Both the position numbers and the translations under genes were made by a program. From the NCBI GenBank assembly GCA_019637615.1, contig JAHBVJ010000031.1, forward strand, positions 1 through 64,000: 64,000 nt of DNA, read 5' to 3'. Positions within the stretch are counted from its first letter, which is position 1, and every line of letters starts with the position of its first letter. A model generated the notes under the pieces. It did no database searches, was not told where the DNA came from, and saw only the letters and a list, made by a program, of their open reading frames with translations. Shown piece by piece: positions 25,410 through 35,124 of this stretch. The DNA is from Anaerolineae bacterium. Its GTDB lineage: Bacteria; Chloroflexota; Anaerolineae; Aggregatilineales; UBA2796.

Positions 25410-26265
25410 GCATTATTTGTTTGAACAGGTGCTGGTGCTGATCCTCGGCGGCGGCGATCTGGCATCCGGGGTGGCGTACCGGATGCGCAAGGCTGGCTTC
25501 CCCGTCGCGATCACCGAACTGGCACGCCCGACGATGGTGCGCACCGCGATCAGCTACGGTGCGGCAGCTATTCATAGGGCGGTGATCGTGGAAGGTATCC
25601 CGGCTCGACAGGCAACGCTTGAACAGGTGCCGGAGGTTCTCGCGACGGGGGCGATCCCCGTCATCATTGATCCTGACGGACAGGCGATCCATGCACTGAG
25701 ACCGACCGTGTTGATCGATGGGCGCGTCGCCAAAGTCAACCTTGGCGTGACGATCAGCGATGCGCCGCTGGTGGTCGGGCTTGGCCCCGGCTTCTCGGCG
25801 GGCATCGATTGCCACGCGGTGGTAGAGACGAATCGCGGGCATCGATTGGGGCGCGTGTTCTGGGAGGGCAGCGCCGAGCCGGACACAGGCGTCCCCGGTG
25901 CGGTAGGCGGCAAAGAGAGCGAACGTGTGCTACGCGCGCCCGCTGACGGCATGGTGTGGCAGCACAAAGTCCCCGGTCAGCACGTGACGGCAGGGATGGT
26001 GGTGGCACGGGTGGGCGAGGTGCCAGTGACCGCTCCCTTCGATGGTGTGCTGCGCGGCCTGATCGATGAGGAAGTGATCGTCACTAAAGGCTTGAAGATC
26101 GGGGACATCGACCCGCGTTCGCAGCAGAAAAACTGCTTCACCATCTCGGATAAATCGCTGGCGGTGGGCGGCGCGGTGGTCGAGGCGGTGTTGAGCGCTG
26201 ATCCCGTCCGCGCGGCGATTGGGGGGGGCTTCTTGACGGCAGGTGATGCAACTCGCATCTCATAA
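25396..26265 (+). CDS. yqeB: YqeB/EF2563-type molybdenum hydroxylase accessory protein
   Basis: 289 aa from the ATG at 25396, which overlaps the end of the molybdopterin subunit by 14 bases and has AGGGAA upstream. The N-terminus has a Rossmann-like G-G-G-D-L-A-S-G-V-A-Y-R-M, followed by G-F-P-V-A-I-T-E-L and T-A-I-S-Y-G-A-A. The family (EF2563, 'selenium-dependent molybdenum hydroxylase system protein') accompanies Mo hydroxylases and is thought to help their maturation; its exact reaction is not settled. The C-terminus has a biotinyl/lipoyl-like stretch (G-M-V-V-A-R-V-G-E-V-P-V). Confidence 0.85.
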   Translation: MSSTKHYLFEQVLVLILGGGDLASGVAYRMRKAGFPVAITELARPTMVRTAISYGAAAIHRAVIVEGIPARQATLEQVPEVLATGAIPVIIDPDGQAIHALRPTVLIDGRVAKVNLGVTISDAPLVVGLGPGFSAGIDCHAVVETNRGHRLGRVFWEGSAEPDTGVPGAVGGKESERVLRAPADGMVWQHKVPGQHVTAGMVVARVGEVPVTAPFDGVLRGLIDEEVIVTKGLKIGDIDPRSQQKNCFTISDKSLAVGGAVVEAVLSADPVRAAIGGGFLTAGDATRIS

Positions 26266-26955
26266 GCCGCCGAGCCAACGTACCCTCGGCGCGATTGCCG
26301 CATTGAGCTGGACTAGCACGATGAACACGATACTCCAGTTGATGCTCACGATGCACAGCAACATGCCGAACGCATAGAGGATTTGATAATTTTCTATGCG
26401 ACGTGTGGTCGCAGTACTCATATCAGGGGTCGTCGTCGCCTTCACGAGCTGCGCATTCCAAGCGTAGCGCATACTACGATACAGCATCACACCGAGCAGC
26501 AGGAGATTTAGCCAGTACACTATCAGTGCTGACCGGAAATTCATATTTTCCGCGAGGAGTCTGGTCGAAAACGGAAGCATCGACACGCCAAACAGGAATA
26601 TCAGGTGCATCCACGTTAGATCGCGGTCACTGCGCTCGAATTGACTGAGCTGTGTTTGCTGCCCCAACCAGAAAATCCCAAGTGTCAGAAAGCTCATTAA
26701 ATACACCAGCAAGTGCGGCGCAAAGGCAATAATCGAGTCCCAGAATACTCGCTCATATTGAAATTGGAGATCAGGTCGAATCCATAGAGGATAGGGATTG
26801 GTAGTGAGAAAGTTGAACTGAGCAGCTTGATAAGGATTGATGGTCAAGCGCAGATCGAATACCAGCAGCGTCATGGCAATCGCGAAAATACCGTCGCTAA
26901 GGGCTGCCAGCCGTTCCAAACTCTGCCCGGCGATACGGTTATAGTTCAATTGCAT
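26260..26955 (-). CDS. TMEM175-family (DUF1211) putative potassium channel
   Basis: 231 aa. The first helix carries the family signature R-L-x-A-L-S-D-G-I-F-A-I-A-M-T-L-L-V-F-D-L. Further hydrophobic segments follow near residues 75-95, 105-122, 133-150 and 185-215, giving about six helices, the single-repeat bacterial form. TMEM175 proteins are K+-selective channels; four such bacterial subunits assemble a pore. It converges on the Mo-hydroxylase genes (6-bp overlap) and is followed upstream by the beta-module operon on the same strand. Confidence 0.85.
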   Translation of the reverse strand: MQLNYNRIAGQSLERLAALSDGIFAIAMTLLVFDLRLTINPYQAAQFNFLTTNPYPLWIRPDLQFQYERVFWDSIIAFAPHLLVYLMSFLTLGIFWLGQQTQLSQFERSDRDLTWMHLIFLFGVSMLPFSTRLLAENMNFRSALIVYWLNLLLLGVMLYRSMRYAWNAQLVKATTTPDMSTATTRRIENYQILYAFGMLLCIVSINWSIVFIVLVQLNAAIAPRVRWLGGL

Positions 26956-27009
26956 CGATAGTTTCCTTTCAAGCTTGGGGTTGGTTCACGTCATGACTCT
27001 GATACTGTC

Positions 27010-29400
27010 TTACTTTTGTCCCGTATGAGTCGCCATGTAGGACTCATAAGATAGATAGCGAATGGTGCCTCGCACTGACAATTCGGGCTTGGAATGGCAG
27101 GTTTGAGAAAACGTGATCACGCGATCATCCCCGATGAGTTCCAATTTGAAGCTACCCGTGATGTCTTGGCAACTTTCACTTTGGTGTTGAGTCTTGGAGG
27201 TAATACTCATCCCCGGCGTTGTTTTGTCGTTCGCCGGAAACCAAGTGACGTTTTCATAGGTCATACCCAAGGTATAGGTAGGTGCGTAGAACCTGAACTC
27301 CCAGTTATTATGGGTAACTAACCGTATCCTGAGGCTTTTATTTGATATGTCCATGATGGACATCACCGATGAACCCACGTATTTCACACCGGTAGTAGGC
27401 CATTCCATCTCGACCTCGGTTGTGCTTGTGGGCGCAGCGACAAACAGATTGAATTCATCATCCTTCGTCCGCGTTTTGGTTGGCTTCGGCGTGTAAGAAG
27501 GGGTTAGTGTCAATGTGGGTGAAGGCGTGGGCGTTGATGTGTAGGCGGCGCTCAATACAAAGGTCAATTTCCCGCGCAGCAACTGATCAGGATCGCGTTC
27601 GCACCACTGCTCGAAGGAGATCACGATCGTCGGTGCCTGCTGCTCAAGTGTGAATTTCCCTTGCACTTTGTCGCAATCATATTGACCTTGCTTAACCAAC
27701 ATGGCTGGTGCGCGTCCAACGGTCAATAGAGGATTACCTGATCTCAAAGACATTGCGGGCCTACTGCCAGCCATATATGTTTTCTTCAACTGTAGGCTAG
27801 GTGCCCAGAAATTCAGTGTCCAGACGGAACCCTGATCGGGCGACAGCCTGAACGATAGGACTGCACCCAAATCGTCCAATGGTACCGGTTCCATGGACGC
27901 GTTGGCATTTACTGCGAAATTGCCCTTGCCCCTGCCGACTGAATCGGCGGGTGCAGAATACAGTTCTAAGGTAGCATGGCCTTTGGCGTTGATCGGGATG
28001 AACTGCTCCGCAGGTGGGATAGTGGGGGTGGGTGACAAGGCTGTTTGAGGTCGGAAGTGAATGGTACCGTCCAATCGCTGACGCGGATCACCGCCACAGA
28101 TGGAGCTATAGGTAATAACCAGCTCGTCGCCTTGCTGCCCAAAGCCGAAATTCCCATCAGTGAGGGGTTTGCACTGCCCATACGAGATGCGCTCAATTAC
28201 CAACTTGGTCGGATTAGCCACGTTACTTTGATCGACGGCAGCATAACTTTTGCCAGCGATGTAATCGGGAGCAGCGAAGCCGAACCGCCATTGTTCGCCT
28301 GTGTCATCGTCGCGAACGTAGAGCTGGACACTTACCGTACTCACGGCCAGATTGGCGGGGCCGACCAGCACGAAGTCACCGCGTCCATTGCTCAACAGCT
28401 CACCGGAACCAGCTCTCACTTCGATACGGGCTTCGCCCATACTAGAGGCAAGGGCTAATTTCTGCGAGGAAATGCCTGCTGCATCCACTAGCGGTGAAAT
28501 AGTCAACACACCACGCAACGGGTAGCCGTCACAGTATTGGAGAAAGGAAAGGACGAGGATGGGCGCTTGCTGTTCGATAATGAACTTACCAGACACCGGA
28601 GTGCTGCATTTTCGTGTAGAGATAACGCTCATACGCGGCGTGTTTGCATTGCTACGGGAAAAATCGACAGCACTGCCGTATACCGTGTTGGCCCGAAAAT
28701 CCGGCGCGAAGAAGTTAAAGCTCCACGTCTCTTGGCGAGCACCGTCGTTTGTGATGGTGATACTCAGGGCATTTTCAACGAAGGAGAGATCGGCTAGACC
28801 ATTCAGGAGAATATCCCCTCCCTCACTGCCAACCGCTTCACGATAGGGAGACTTGAGCGTGACGACGGCTCGTCCTCTCGTCATCGGTAGGGTGAAGGGC
28901 GCGGGCAGCGGAGTCACGAGCGCTAGTGGTGGCGGCGTAGGACTGACAGTGCGCGTGCGCGTCACTGTCATAGTACGGGTAGGTTGGAGTGCCACTGGCG
29001 TCGTCGGCGGGAGATTGCGTATCGTCAACGCACCCACGATAGCAATAGCGACGATCAACACGGCGATCACGATGACGGCAGTCGATGACAGCGGGTTGGA
29101 GCTTGGCGATCTAGAGTCCAACCATTCGTTGATGCTAACCTGAGGTGGCGTCCGTAGTTCCCTGATGGCGCGCTGTGCTGGTTCGTAATCCGGGTTGATT
29201 GCCCTTGCGCGTTCAAGCATCTCCATCTTTTCTTCGGGCGTATCAACGGTGAGGCTCACTAGATACCACATAGGAGCACTTGGCGGCGACGTGCTTTGCA
29301 GCTCGGTGAGCAGCGTTTTCGCTTCCGCCAAATTGCCACCTTCGATCAGCGTGGCGATGTGCTGAAGGCGCTGTTTATCTTGTTCTGGAATTTGCATCAT
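27010..29400 (-). CDS. TPR-head / one-TM / four-beta-module surface protein (copy 1)
   Basis: 796 aa from the first of two adjacent ATG codons (29400/29397); a longer frame to 29451 runs into the previous gene and is rejected. Residues ~1-85 are TPR-like (H-I-A-T-L-I-E-G-G-N-L-A-E-A-K-T-L-L and I-N-P-D-Y-E-P-A). One membrane helix lies near residues 106-128. A Pro/Thr-rich stalk leads to four modules of ~130-150 residues. Each has W-x-F-x-F-x-A-P-x-F/Y, a C...G-x-F-x-x-x-Q-Q...S-F-x-x-x-C core with two cysteines, and L-R-G-x-L-x-F at its end. Last gene of a three-gene paralogous operon. The head should be cytosolic and the modules extracellular, a layout suited to sensing or adhesion; this is inference. 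Confidence 0.8.
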   Translation of the reverse strand: MMQIPEQDKQRLQHIATLIEGGNLAEAKTLLTELQSTSPPSAPMWYLVSLTVDTPEEKMEMLERARAINPDYEPAQRAIRELRTPPQVSINEWLDSRSPSSNPLSSTAVIVIAVLIVAIAIVGALTIRNLPPTTPVALQPTRTMTVTRTRTVSPTPPPLALVTPLPAPFTLPMTRGRAVVTLKSPYREAVGSEGGDILLNGLADLSFVENALSITITNDGARQETWSFNFFAPDFRANTVYGSAVDFSRSNANTPRMSVISTRKCSTPVSGKFIIEQQAPILVLSFLQYCDGYPLRGVLTISPLVDAAGISSQKLALASSMGEARIEVRAGSGELLSNGRGDFVLVGPANLAVSTVSVQLYVRDDDTGEQWRFGFAAPDYIAGKSYAAVDQSNVANPTKLVIERISYGQCKPLTDGNFGFGQQGDELVITYSSICGGDPRQRLDGTIHFRPQTALSPTPTIPPAEQFIPINAKGHATLELYSAPADSVGRGKGNFAVNANASMEPVPLDDLGAVLSFRLSPDQGSVWTLNFWAPSLQLKKTYMAGSRPAMSLRSGNPLLTVGRAPAMLVKQGQYDCDKVQGKFTLEQQAPTIVISFEQWCERDPDQLLRGKLTFVLSAAYTSTPTPSPTLTLTPSYTPKPTKTRTKDDEFNLFVAAPTSTTEVEMEWPTTGVKYVGSSVMSIMDISNKSLRIRLVTHNNWEFRFYAPTYTLGMTYENVTWFPANDKTTPGMSITSKTQHQSESCQDITGSFKLELIGDDRVITFSQTCHSKPELSVRGTIRYLSYESYMATHTGQK

Positions 29401-29411
29401 CGATATTTCTC

Positions 29412-31784
29412 TTAATTCGGCGTAAAGCGGATGGTGCCCTGAAGGTTCCACGCTGGATCAGATTTGCAGATTTGGCTGAATTCGATGACGAGCACCGCGC
29501 CGTGATAGACTTCCCCATCCCGACGTATCTTGAAGGTTCCATCGATGTCTTGGCAACGCTCATTGTCGGAACCCACTATACTCATCCCCGGCGTAGATTT
29601 ATTCCTGAGTGAAAAGATGGGAACATGCTCATAGCGTTTGTTCTCAAGATAGGTCGGGGCGTAGAACCTGAATCCCCATGATGTAGGGGCACCGGGGATT
29701 ATGAGTACGATGCCCTGCTGTGCATTTGACCACGCCGTGCTGACCTCTGTGCGCGCGTAGGTTTGACCCGTGGTAGTCCACTTGAGTTCCAGATCTACCG
29801 AACCCGACTTGATGTCATTGACTGCGTGATTAAAACTTTCCATGGTTGGAGTGGTAGTTAGAGTGTGAGTGAGTGTCAGCGTGATCGTCGGCGTCGGAGT
29901 TGAAGTGCGGGGCGGGTACGGTGTAAAGAAAAGTTTTCCTTGCAATAATTGTGCAGGATCTTCTGCACAAAGTTGGCGGAAAGAAATGATAATCGTAGGT
30001 GACTGCTGTTCAATCGTAAATTGCCCGCTGAGTGATGTACAGCCTTCGAACTGGTCATTGCGACGGACGTGATGTATCGACAAAGCAGGCCCGTCGTCTC
30101 GCCCCGCATATTGATCGGGTTGATATACTGTGTAGGGTTTGTTCAGTTGGAACAATGGTGCCCAGAACCAGAGTATCCAGTCATCATAAGCGTGCTTTTC
30201 TGTCCTGACGTGAAATCTGATAGTGAAATGTTCGCCATGAGTATCAACGTTTTCTATATCAAGCTGACCCACGCGATCCAGCGTAAATTTGCCTTTACCG
30301 CCGCCAACTGGATCAGCAGATGCGGAATCGAATTCTACGTGTATATCGCCAAGACCTTCCTTCGGTGTAAAAAGCAGGGCGGGAGGGATACTTGGCGTTG
30401 GCGTAAGTGCTGTTAGCGGACGGAAGTGGATTGTTCCTTCGAGTCGTTGGCGTGGGTCTTCTTTACAGAGGCGTACAAAAGTAATGGTAACAGCAGAACC
30501 CTGTACATCGAATATAAAACTGCCAGTATCCTCTTTGCACCATGCGCCAGAGTCATGTAAGACGCCGATGCGGATGCCGTCTTTATCGATGATGTTATCC
30601 GACCGATCGAGCGAAAAACCATGCGCATTTTCGTAAACATGTCCGTTAACGAGATTGGGTGCGTAGAAACGAAATTTCCATGGTTTGCCCTGTTTAGGCG
30701 TCTGCGTATCCACGACGGTGAGACTAAATCCTTCGTTGTCATAGGAGTAAACGCTAGGGCCTTTCACAGTGAATATACTGAGGCCTGCACTCTGCAAATC
30801 TTCGACACTTGACCGCATATCTACGATGGCCTCACCCCGCACTTCGCTAAACATGGCAAAGAAGATCATATCCCCAGTAGGTGATGGGGAGACAGTATCC
30901 GGCGTAAATATCAACGAACCTTTGAAGCTACCGGAGCAAATGTGCGTAAAGGAAACGATCAAGGTTGGGTACTGCTGTTCAACGACAAACTTTCCCGTCG
31001 CTATCGTATTGTTACATGCACCATAAGGCGAACTAATATCGAGATGCGGTTTGGTCTTGTCTTTATTGATGTGATTGACAGTGTTTTCGTAGAGTTTGTT
31101 GACCTGAAAATCTGGCGCGAAATATTGAAAACTCCACTCCGCCGAAGTTTGCGCTTCGTCCATTACATTGATGGCTAGTGTATCATTGCTGAAGTTCAGG
31201 TTAGCAGTACCTTTCAGTACGAACTCTTTGCGCTCCTGACCGATTGGGTCGTTGTACCCAGAAAAGAGGTGCGCTTCGACGCGCCCTTTGCCCGACACAA
31301 GCTTGAGGGGAGAAGGGTGAGGCGTCAGAGACGGTGCAACGGTTGCGGAGAAACCCAAGTCAGAGGAATTGGGCAATCTCACGATCATTACACCAACCAC
31401 GATGGCAAAAATCAAGAGAATCAGGAGCACAATACCAATCGTCCACAGTTGAGAGTATTGACGCGTGAAAGGAGGATGTTTGGCATATGAGGTGCCGTTG
31501 AGCCAACTTTGTGCTGCAACGTCTTTTTTCGCTGAACCGAGTTCCTCAAGGGCACGTTGAGCAGGCACATAATTTGGATCAAGAGCAAGGGCACGGTTAA
31601 TGGCTTCAGCCTGCTGTGCTTTGGTATCAACCGTGAAACTGACCAAGTACCACAATGGAGCGCTCGGCGGAGAAGTGCGTTGAAGATCGTCTAGCAGTGA
31701 CTTAGCCTCCGCTATGTTTCCGTTCTCGATCAGCGTGGCGATGTGCTGAAGGCGCTGTTTGTCTTGTTCTGGAATGTGCATCAT
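29412..31784 (-). CDS. TPR-head / one-TM / four-beta-module surface protein (copy 2)
   Basis: 790 aa with the same plan as copy 1: TPR-like head (I-E-N-G-N-I-A-E-A-K-S-L-L, L-D-P-N-Y-V-P-A), a membrane helix near residues 113-136, then four beta-rich modules, with W-x-F-x-Y/F-F-A-P and Q-Q-x-P-T-L/I-I-V/I-S-F motifs and paired cysteines. It begins 11 bp after the stop of copy 3 and ends 11 bp before copy 1. The junction sequence (…CCGAATTAAGAGAAA…ATGATGCA) is nearly identical at both places, pointing to tandem duplication. Function unknown. Confidence 0.8.
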   Translation of the reverse strand: MMHIPEQDKQRLQHIATLIENGNIAEAKSLLDDLQRTSPPSAPLWYLVSFTVDTKAQQAEAINRALALDPNYVPAQRALEELGSAKKDVAAQSWLNGTSYAKHPPFTRQYSQLWTIGIVLLILLIFAIVVGVMIVRLPNSSDLGFSATVAPSLTPHPSPLKLVSGKGRVEAHLFSGYNDPIGQERKEFVLKGTANLNFSNDTLAINVMDEAQTSAEWSFQYFAPDFQVNKLYENTVNHINKDKTKPHLDISSPYGACNNTIATGKFVVEQQYPTLIVSFTHICSGSFKGSLIFTPDTVSPSPTGDMIFFAMFSEVRGEAIVDMRSSVEDLQSAGLSIFTVKGPSVYSYDNEGFSLTVVDTQTPKQGKPWKFRFYAPNLVNGHVYENAHGFSLDRSDNIIDKDGIRIGVLHDSGAWCKEDTGSFIFDVQGSAVTITFVRLCKEDPRQRLEGTIHFRPLTALTPTPSIPPALLFTPKEGLGDIHVEFDSASADPVGGGKGKFTLDRVGQLDIENVDTHGEHFTIRFHVRTEKHAYDDWILWFWAPLFQLNKPYTVYQPDQYAGRDDGPALSIHHVRRNDQFEGCTSLSGQFTIEQQSPTIIISFRQLCAEDPAQLLQGKLFFTPYPPRTSTPTPTITLTLTHTLTTTPTMESFNHAVNDIKSGSVDLELKWTTTGQTYARTEVSTAWSNAQQGIVLIIPGAPTSWGFRFYAPTYLENKRYEHVPIFSLRNKSTPGMSIVGSDNERCQDIDGTFKIRRDGEVYHGAVLVIEFSQICKSDPAWNLQGTIRFTPN

Positions 31785-31795
31785 CGATGTTTCTC

Positions 31796-33709
31796 TTAAT
31801 TCGGCGTAAAGCGGATGGTGCCTTGCACCGACATCAAATCATAGCCAACACACACATGCGTGAAGGTGAGGACGAGATCGGAACCTTGCTGGTCGAAACG
31901 GAAACTGCCACTAACGGTCTCGCAAATCGGGATACTATTGCCACCGGCGTGGGCGATGCTCATGCCTAAGCCCTGACCCGCGATCCCCTCGTTATAAGGA
32001 ACATGCTCGTAGGTTTGACCCATCACGAATTGCGCTCCGTGGAGGTTAATAACCCATGTTTCTTTATCACCGTTGACAATGATCGTGATTTTATCGTTGG
32101 CAGGGGCGGTCACATAGCCGTCGCCTTCGATGGAATTAAAACGAGCGACTCGACCAATCCATTCGTTGTTCACTTTGAAGTGACCCTGTGCTGCTCGAGT
32201 GAAGGCATCTTGTACGATGGTGGTAGACGTGGCATCGGTGTTTGGCATGGGTGTCCACGTTGGGAAGATATAGGCCGAGGGTGCAATCGGGGTAAAGGTC
32301 GGGCCGGGCGTGCGCGAGGGATAAAACGGGCGTGTGGGCGTGGGCGTATTCGTGGGCGTGGCGTAGTTGAGGTCGGGTGTGAAGATCAGGCGACCACGCA
32401 GGGTTTGGTTGGTATCTTTGTTACAGTGCTGCTCGAAGGAAATGATGATGCTTGGCGACTGCTGTTCGACGGTGAAAAAGCCATGAACCGACGGACAGGG
32501 TTGAAGATCGCGCACGGGATGTCGGATGTTCATCTCTGGCAAGCGTCCATGCCCTGAGTTGTAGACTAGATTGTGTGCCTCATACCTCGTATTGAGTTGG
32601 ATGACACGCGCCCAGAATAACAACTCCCACTTGTCGCCTGCGGTGGTGGCGCTGAACTTATAGCCATTGGGTTTGCTCTCGCCCGTGCGTTGCAGTTCGC
32701 CAGTTGTTTCCAGCACGATGTCGCCCTTACCCTCGCCAAGCGGATCGCCAGCGGAGGAGTTCAGTTCCAAGCGGATGTTGCCTATATAGGGATTGAACTC
32801 AAATACTTGATCGGCGGGGATGGTAGGCGTTGGGGTTAGGGAGTTGTTCGGTCTAAACCGCAATACTCCATCAAGCCACTGCCGTGAATCCTCGTTGCAT
32901 GTGCGTGAGAATGTGATAACGAAATCCGTATTTTGCTTCTCAATTTTGTAAGTGGCTTCTATTTTGGGGCAGTCGATAGTCTTCCCATTAGTTATGGTGT
33001 TGTCTATTTGGAGACCGCTATTGTAGGTATAGCCGTCCATATAAGTCGATAGATAGAATATGAATCGCCAAGACTCTAGCGTGTGATCGTCACGAACATA
33101 AAGCGCAAGAAAATCAGAGTCATCCGTATATGAGCTTAATCCCCGCACCGTAAAATCTTGACGCCCGTTCGCTTGTAAGTCGTCGCTACTAGCATGTATT
33201 TCGAGAGTGCCTTCGCCCCTTACGTCATCTTTAGAGAAAACTAGCGGCGTGCCAATCGGTGTAGCGCGGACGGTGGCGACGAAGGTCTTTACGTCGGAAA
33301 CCGTGCCGGGTTTAGTGATAAGGAAAACACCACCACCGACTACCACCAGAACGAGCACGACCACTAGGAGCGCGATGGGCAGTGGAATATTGCCGCCGGA
33401 TTTACTAGCGGGTGGTGGTTGGCTGGCGTCGCTACGAGGCACTGATGATGCCGCTGCTGTTGACCGTAACGCAGTTAGCGCATTCCGCGCTGGTGCGTAA
33501 TTTGGATCAATGGCGAGTGCGCGTTCGAGCGCCACCTGTTTTTTACTCGTGTCCGATGATATGAAGCTAACCAAATACCATGCTGGCGCAACATTTGGAG
33601 ATTTGCGCAAAAACTCGGTCAGTAATGATTTTGCCTCTGCCAGCTGCCCATTCTCGATCAGCGTGGCGATGTGCTGAAGGCGCTGCTTATCTTGTTCCGA
33701 AATCTGCAT
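31796..33709 (-). CDS. TPR-head / one-TM / three-beta-module surface protein (copy 3, promoter-proximal)
   Basis: 637 aa from the ATG at 33709 (M-Q-I-S-E-Q); an ATG four codons upstream (33721) is possible. The TPR-like head (I-E-N-G-Q-L-A-E-A-K-S-L-L, I-D-P-N-Y-A-P-A) and one membrane helix (about 112-135) are followed by only three modules; by order and sequence they match modules 2-4 of the other copies, so the first module is absent here or was gained there. It is the first gene of the operon. The linker before the last module is Pro/Thr-rich. Confidence 0.8.
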   Translation of the reverse strand: MQISEQDKQRLQHIATLIENGQLAEAKSLLTEFLRKSPNVAPAWYLVSFISSDTSKKQVALERALAIDPNYAPARNALTALRSTAAASSVPRSDASQPPPASKSGGNIPLPIALLVVVLVLVVVGGGVFLITKPGTVSDVKTFVATVRATPIGTPLVFSKDDVRGEGTLEIHASSDDLQANGRQDFTVRGLSSYTDDSDFLALYVRDDHTLESWRFIFYLSTYMDGYTYNSGLQIDNTITNGKTIDCPKIEATYKIEKQNTDFVITFSRTCNEDSRQWLDGVLRFRPNNSLTPTPTIPADQVFEFNPYIGNIRLELNSSAGDPLGEGKGDIVLETTGELQRTGESKPNGYKFSATTAGDKWELLFWARVIQLNTRYEAHNLVYNSGHGRLPEMNIRHPVRDLQPCPSVHGFFTVEQQSPSIIISFEQHCNKDTNQTLRGRLIFTPDLNYATPTNTPTPTRPFYPSRTPGPTFTPIAPSAYIFPTWTPMPNTDATSTTIVQDAFTRAAQGHFKVNNEWIGRVARFNSIEGDGYVTAPANDKITIIVNGDKETWVINLHGAQFVMGQTYEHVPYNEGIAGQGLGMSIAHAGGNSIPICETVSGSFRFDQQGSDLVLTFTHVCVGYDLMSVQGTIRFTPN

Positions 33710-33855
33710 AACCCGTCTCATTTGCCGAACTGGCGACCTATAACAGGGTTATTGTAGCCACGTTCACTCACGCGGGAATAATAGTTTTGTTACGGTATAT
33801 CGCGGAGAAATAAAGAAGCAGATAGGAGTGGATGACAAACACAAGGTAACAGACT

Positions 33856-33897
33856 ACGACGTTCGTAGCCTCCCGCGTGGGAGTCCACAAACGTCGT
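33856..33897. repeat. Two-part hairpin between sqdB and the beta-module operon
   Basis: Outer 8-bp stem ACGACGTT / AACGTCGT and inner 5-bp stem CTCCC / GGGAG. It lies just past the sqdB stop on the minus strand; no T-run follows, so it is an uncertain terminator. Confidence 0.45.
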
Positions 33898-33915
33898 GTT
33901 GATGATGAAGGGCAG

Positions 33916-35124
33916 CTATTTGCTCGGTACGTGTTCGACTTTCTCGATGATCTCGACCTTTTTGCCTTTGTCACCACCGTTCCAGCGGATGCGGGGCACG
34001 ATGGCGCTGGTGATGATGCGATCTTTGTATTGCGCGATGCGCCCGATCATGGTTTCGACCAGTTCGTCGGAGAGCAAGTGCGGCTTCAGACCGAGGTCAA
34101 GCAGCTTGGTGTGCTTGGCGTTGTAGTAGTGCTCTTCCTTCTCCACGCGCGGATTCTCGTAGTGCGCCACTTCGACGGGATAGCCGTGCGCTTGCGCCGC
34201 CTTCTGCACCACAGTCGCCAGATCAGCGACAGAGAACTGCTCGGTGAACTGATTGAAAACGCGGAACTCACCAGCAGCGGCGGGATTGAGAGTGGCAAGT
34301 TCAACACAGGCCAGCGTATCGCGGATATTCAGGTAGCCACGCGTCTGGTTGCCCTTGCCGTAGACCGTCAAGGGGATACCAACCACCGCTTGCACGCAAA
34401 AGCGGTTGAGCGCCGTACCAAACGACTCATCATAGTCAAAGCGCGTAATCAGGCGATCATCCAGCTTGGCTTCGTCGGTGTCGATGCCGTAGACCACGCC
34501 CTGATTCAAATCGGTGGCACGCAGCCCCCAGACGCGGCACACAAAATGGATATTGTGGCTGTCATGCACTTTGGTCAAGTGGTACATCGAACCGGGGAGC
34601 TTCGGGAACGGCAGGCGATCTTTGCGTCCGTTGTGCTCGACATCGAGGTAGCCTTCTTCGATGTCGATGTTAGGCTGACCATACTCGCCCATTGTACCGA
34701 GCTTGACGAGATGCGCGTTCGGTGTGTACTCGTTCATCGCGTACAGCACATGCAGATTACCGATTACATTATTCTGATGCGTGAAAACGGCGTGATTGAC
34801 ATCGATCATCGAATAGGGGGCGCTCGGCATCTGCCCGTAGTGGACGATCGTTTCGGGCTGGAATTCTTTGAACAGCTGCGAAGTGAACGTCCAGTCGGTC
34901 AAGTCCCCGATGTGGACGGCGATGTCTTTGCCACTGACTTCTTTCCAAACCTGCACGCGCTCATGGATCGAGCGTATCGGCGTTAGGCTATCTGTCCCGC
35001 GCTCCATGTGCATCCGGCGGCGTAGGAAGCTATCCACGATGGCGACTTCATGCCCACGTTGTGAAAAATACATTGCGGTGGGCCAACCCAGATACCCATC
35101 CCCGCCCAGAATCAAAATGCGCAT
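33916..35124 (-). CDS. sqdB: UDP-sulfoquinovose synthase (SqdB/SQD1)
   Basis: 402 aa, the usual size. The N-terminal NAD site is L-I-L-G-G-D-G-Y-L-G-W-P-T, and the short-chain epimerase active site is Y-H-L-T-K in S-M-Y-H-L-T-K-V-H-D. Family-specific segments include R-R-R-M-H-M-E, H-Y-G-Q-M-P-S-A-P-Y-S-M, G-E-Y-G-Q-P-N-I-D and R-V-W-G-L-R-A-T-D-L-N-Q-G-V-V-Y-G. The enzyme makes UDP-sulfoquinovose from UDP-glucose and sulfite, the head group of the sulfolipid SQDG. The glycosyltransferase that completes SQDG is not in the window. Single gene. Confidence 0.96.
   Translation of the reverse strand: MRILILGGDGYLGWPTAMYFSQRGHEVAIVDSFLRRRMHMERGTDSLTPIRSIHERVQVWKEVSGKDIAVHIGDLTDWTFTSQLFKEFQPETIVHYGQMPSAPYSMIDVNHAVFTHQNNVIGNLHVLYAMNEYTPNAHLVKLGTMGEYGQPNIDIEEGYLDVEHNGRKDRLPFPKLPGSMYHLTKVHDSHNIHFVCRVWGLRATDLNQGVVYGIDTDEAKLDDRLITRFDYDESFGTALNRFCVQAVVGIPLTVYGKGNQTRGYLNIRDTLACVELATLNPAAAGEFRVFNQFTEQFSVADLATVVQKAAQAHGYPVEVAHYENPRVEKEEHYYNAKHTKLLDLGLKPHLLSDELVETMIGRIAQYKDRIITSAIVPRIRWNGGDKGKKVEIIEKVEHVPSK

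Noticed and set aside
27010..33709. Fusion or frameshift explaining the three similar genes
   Set aside because: Each copy has its own start, stop and full set of domains, with 11-bp gaps; this is tandem duplication, not a broken gene.
33877..34986. 369-codon plus-strand ORF antisense to sqdB
   Set aside because: A shadow of the well-supported sqdB.
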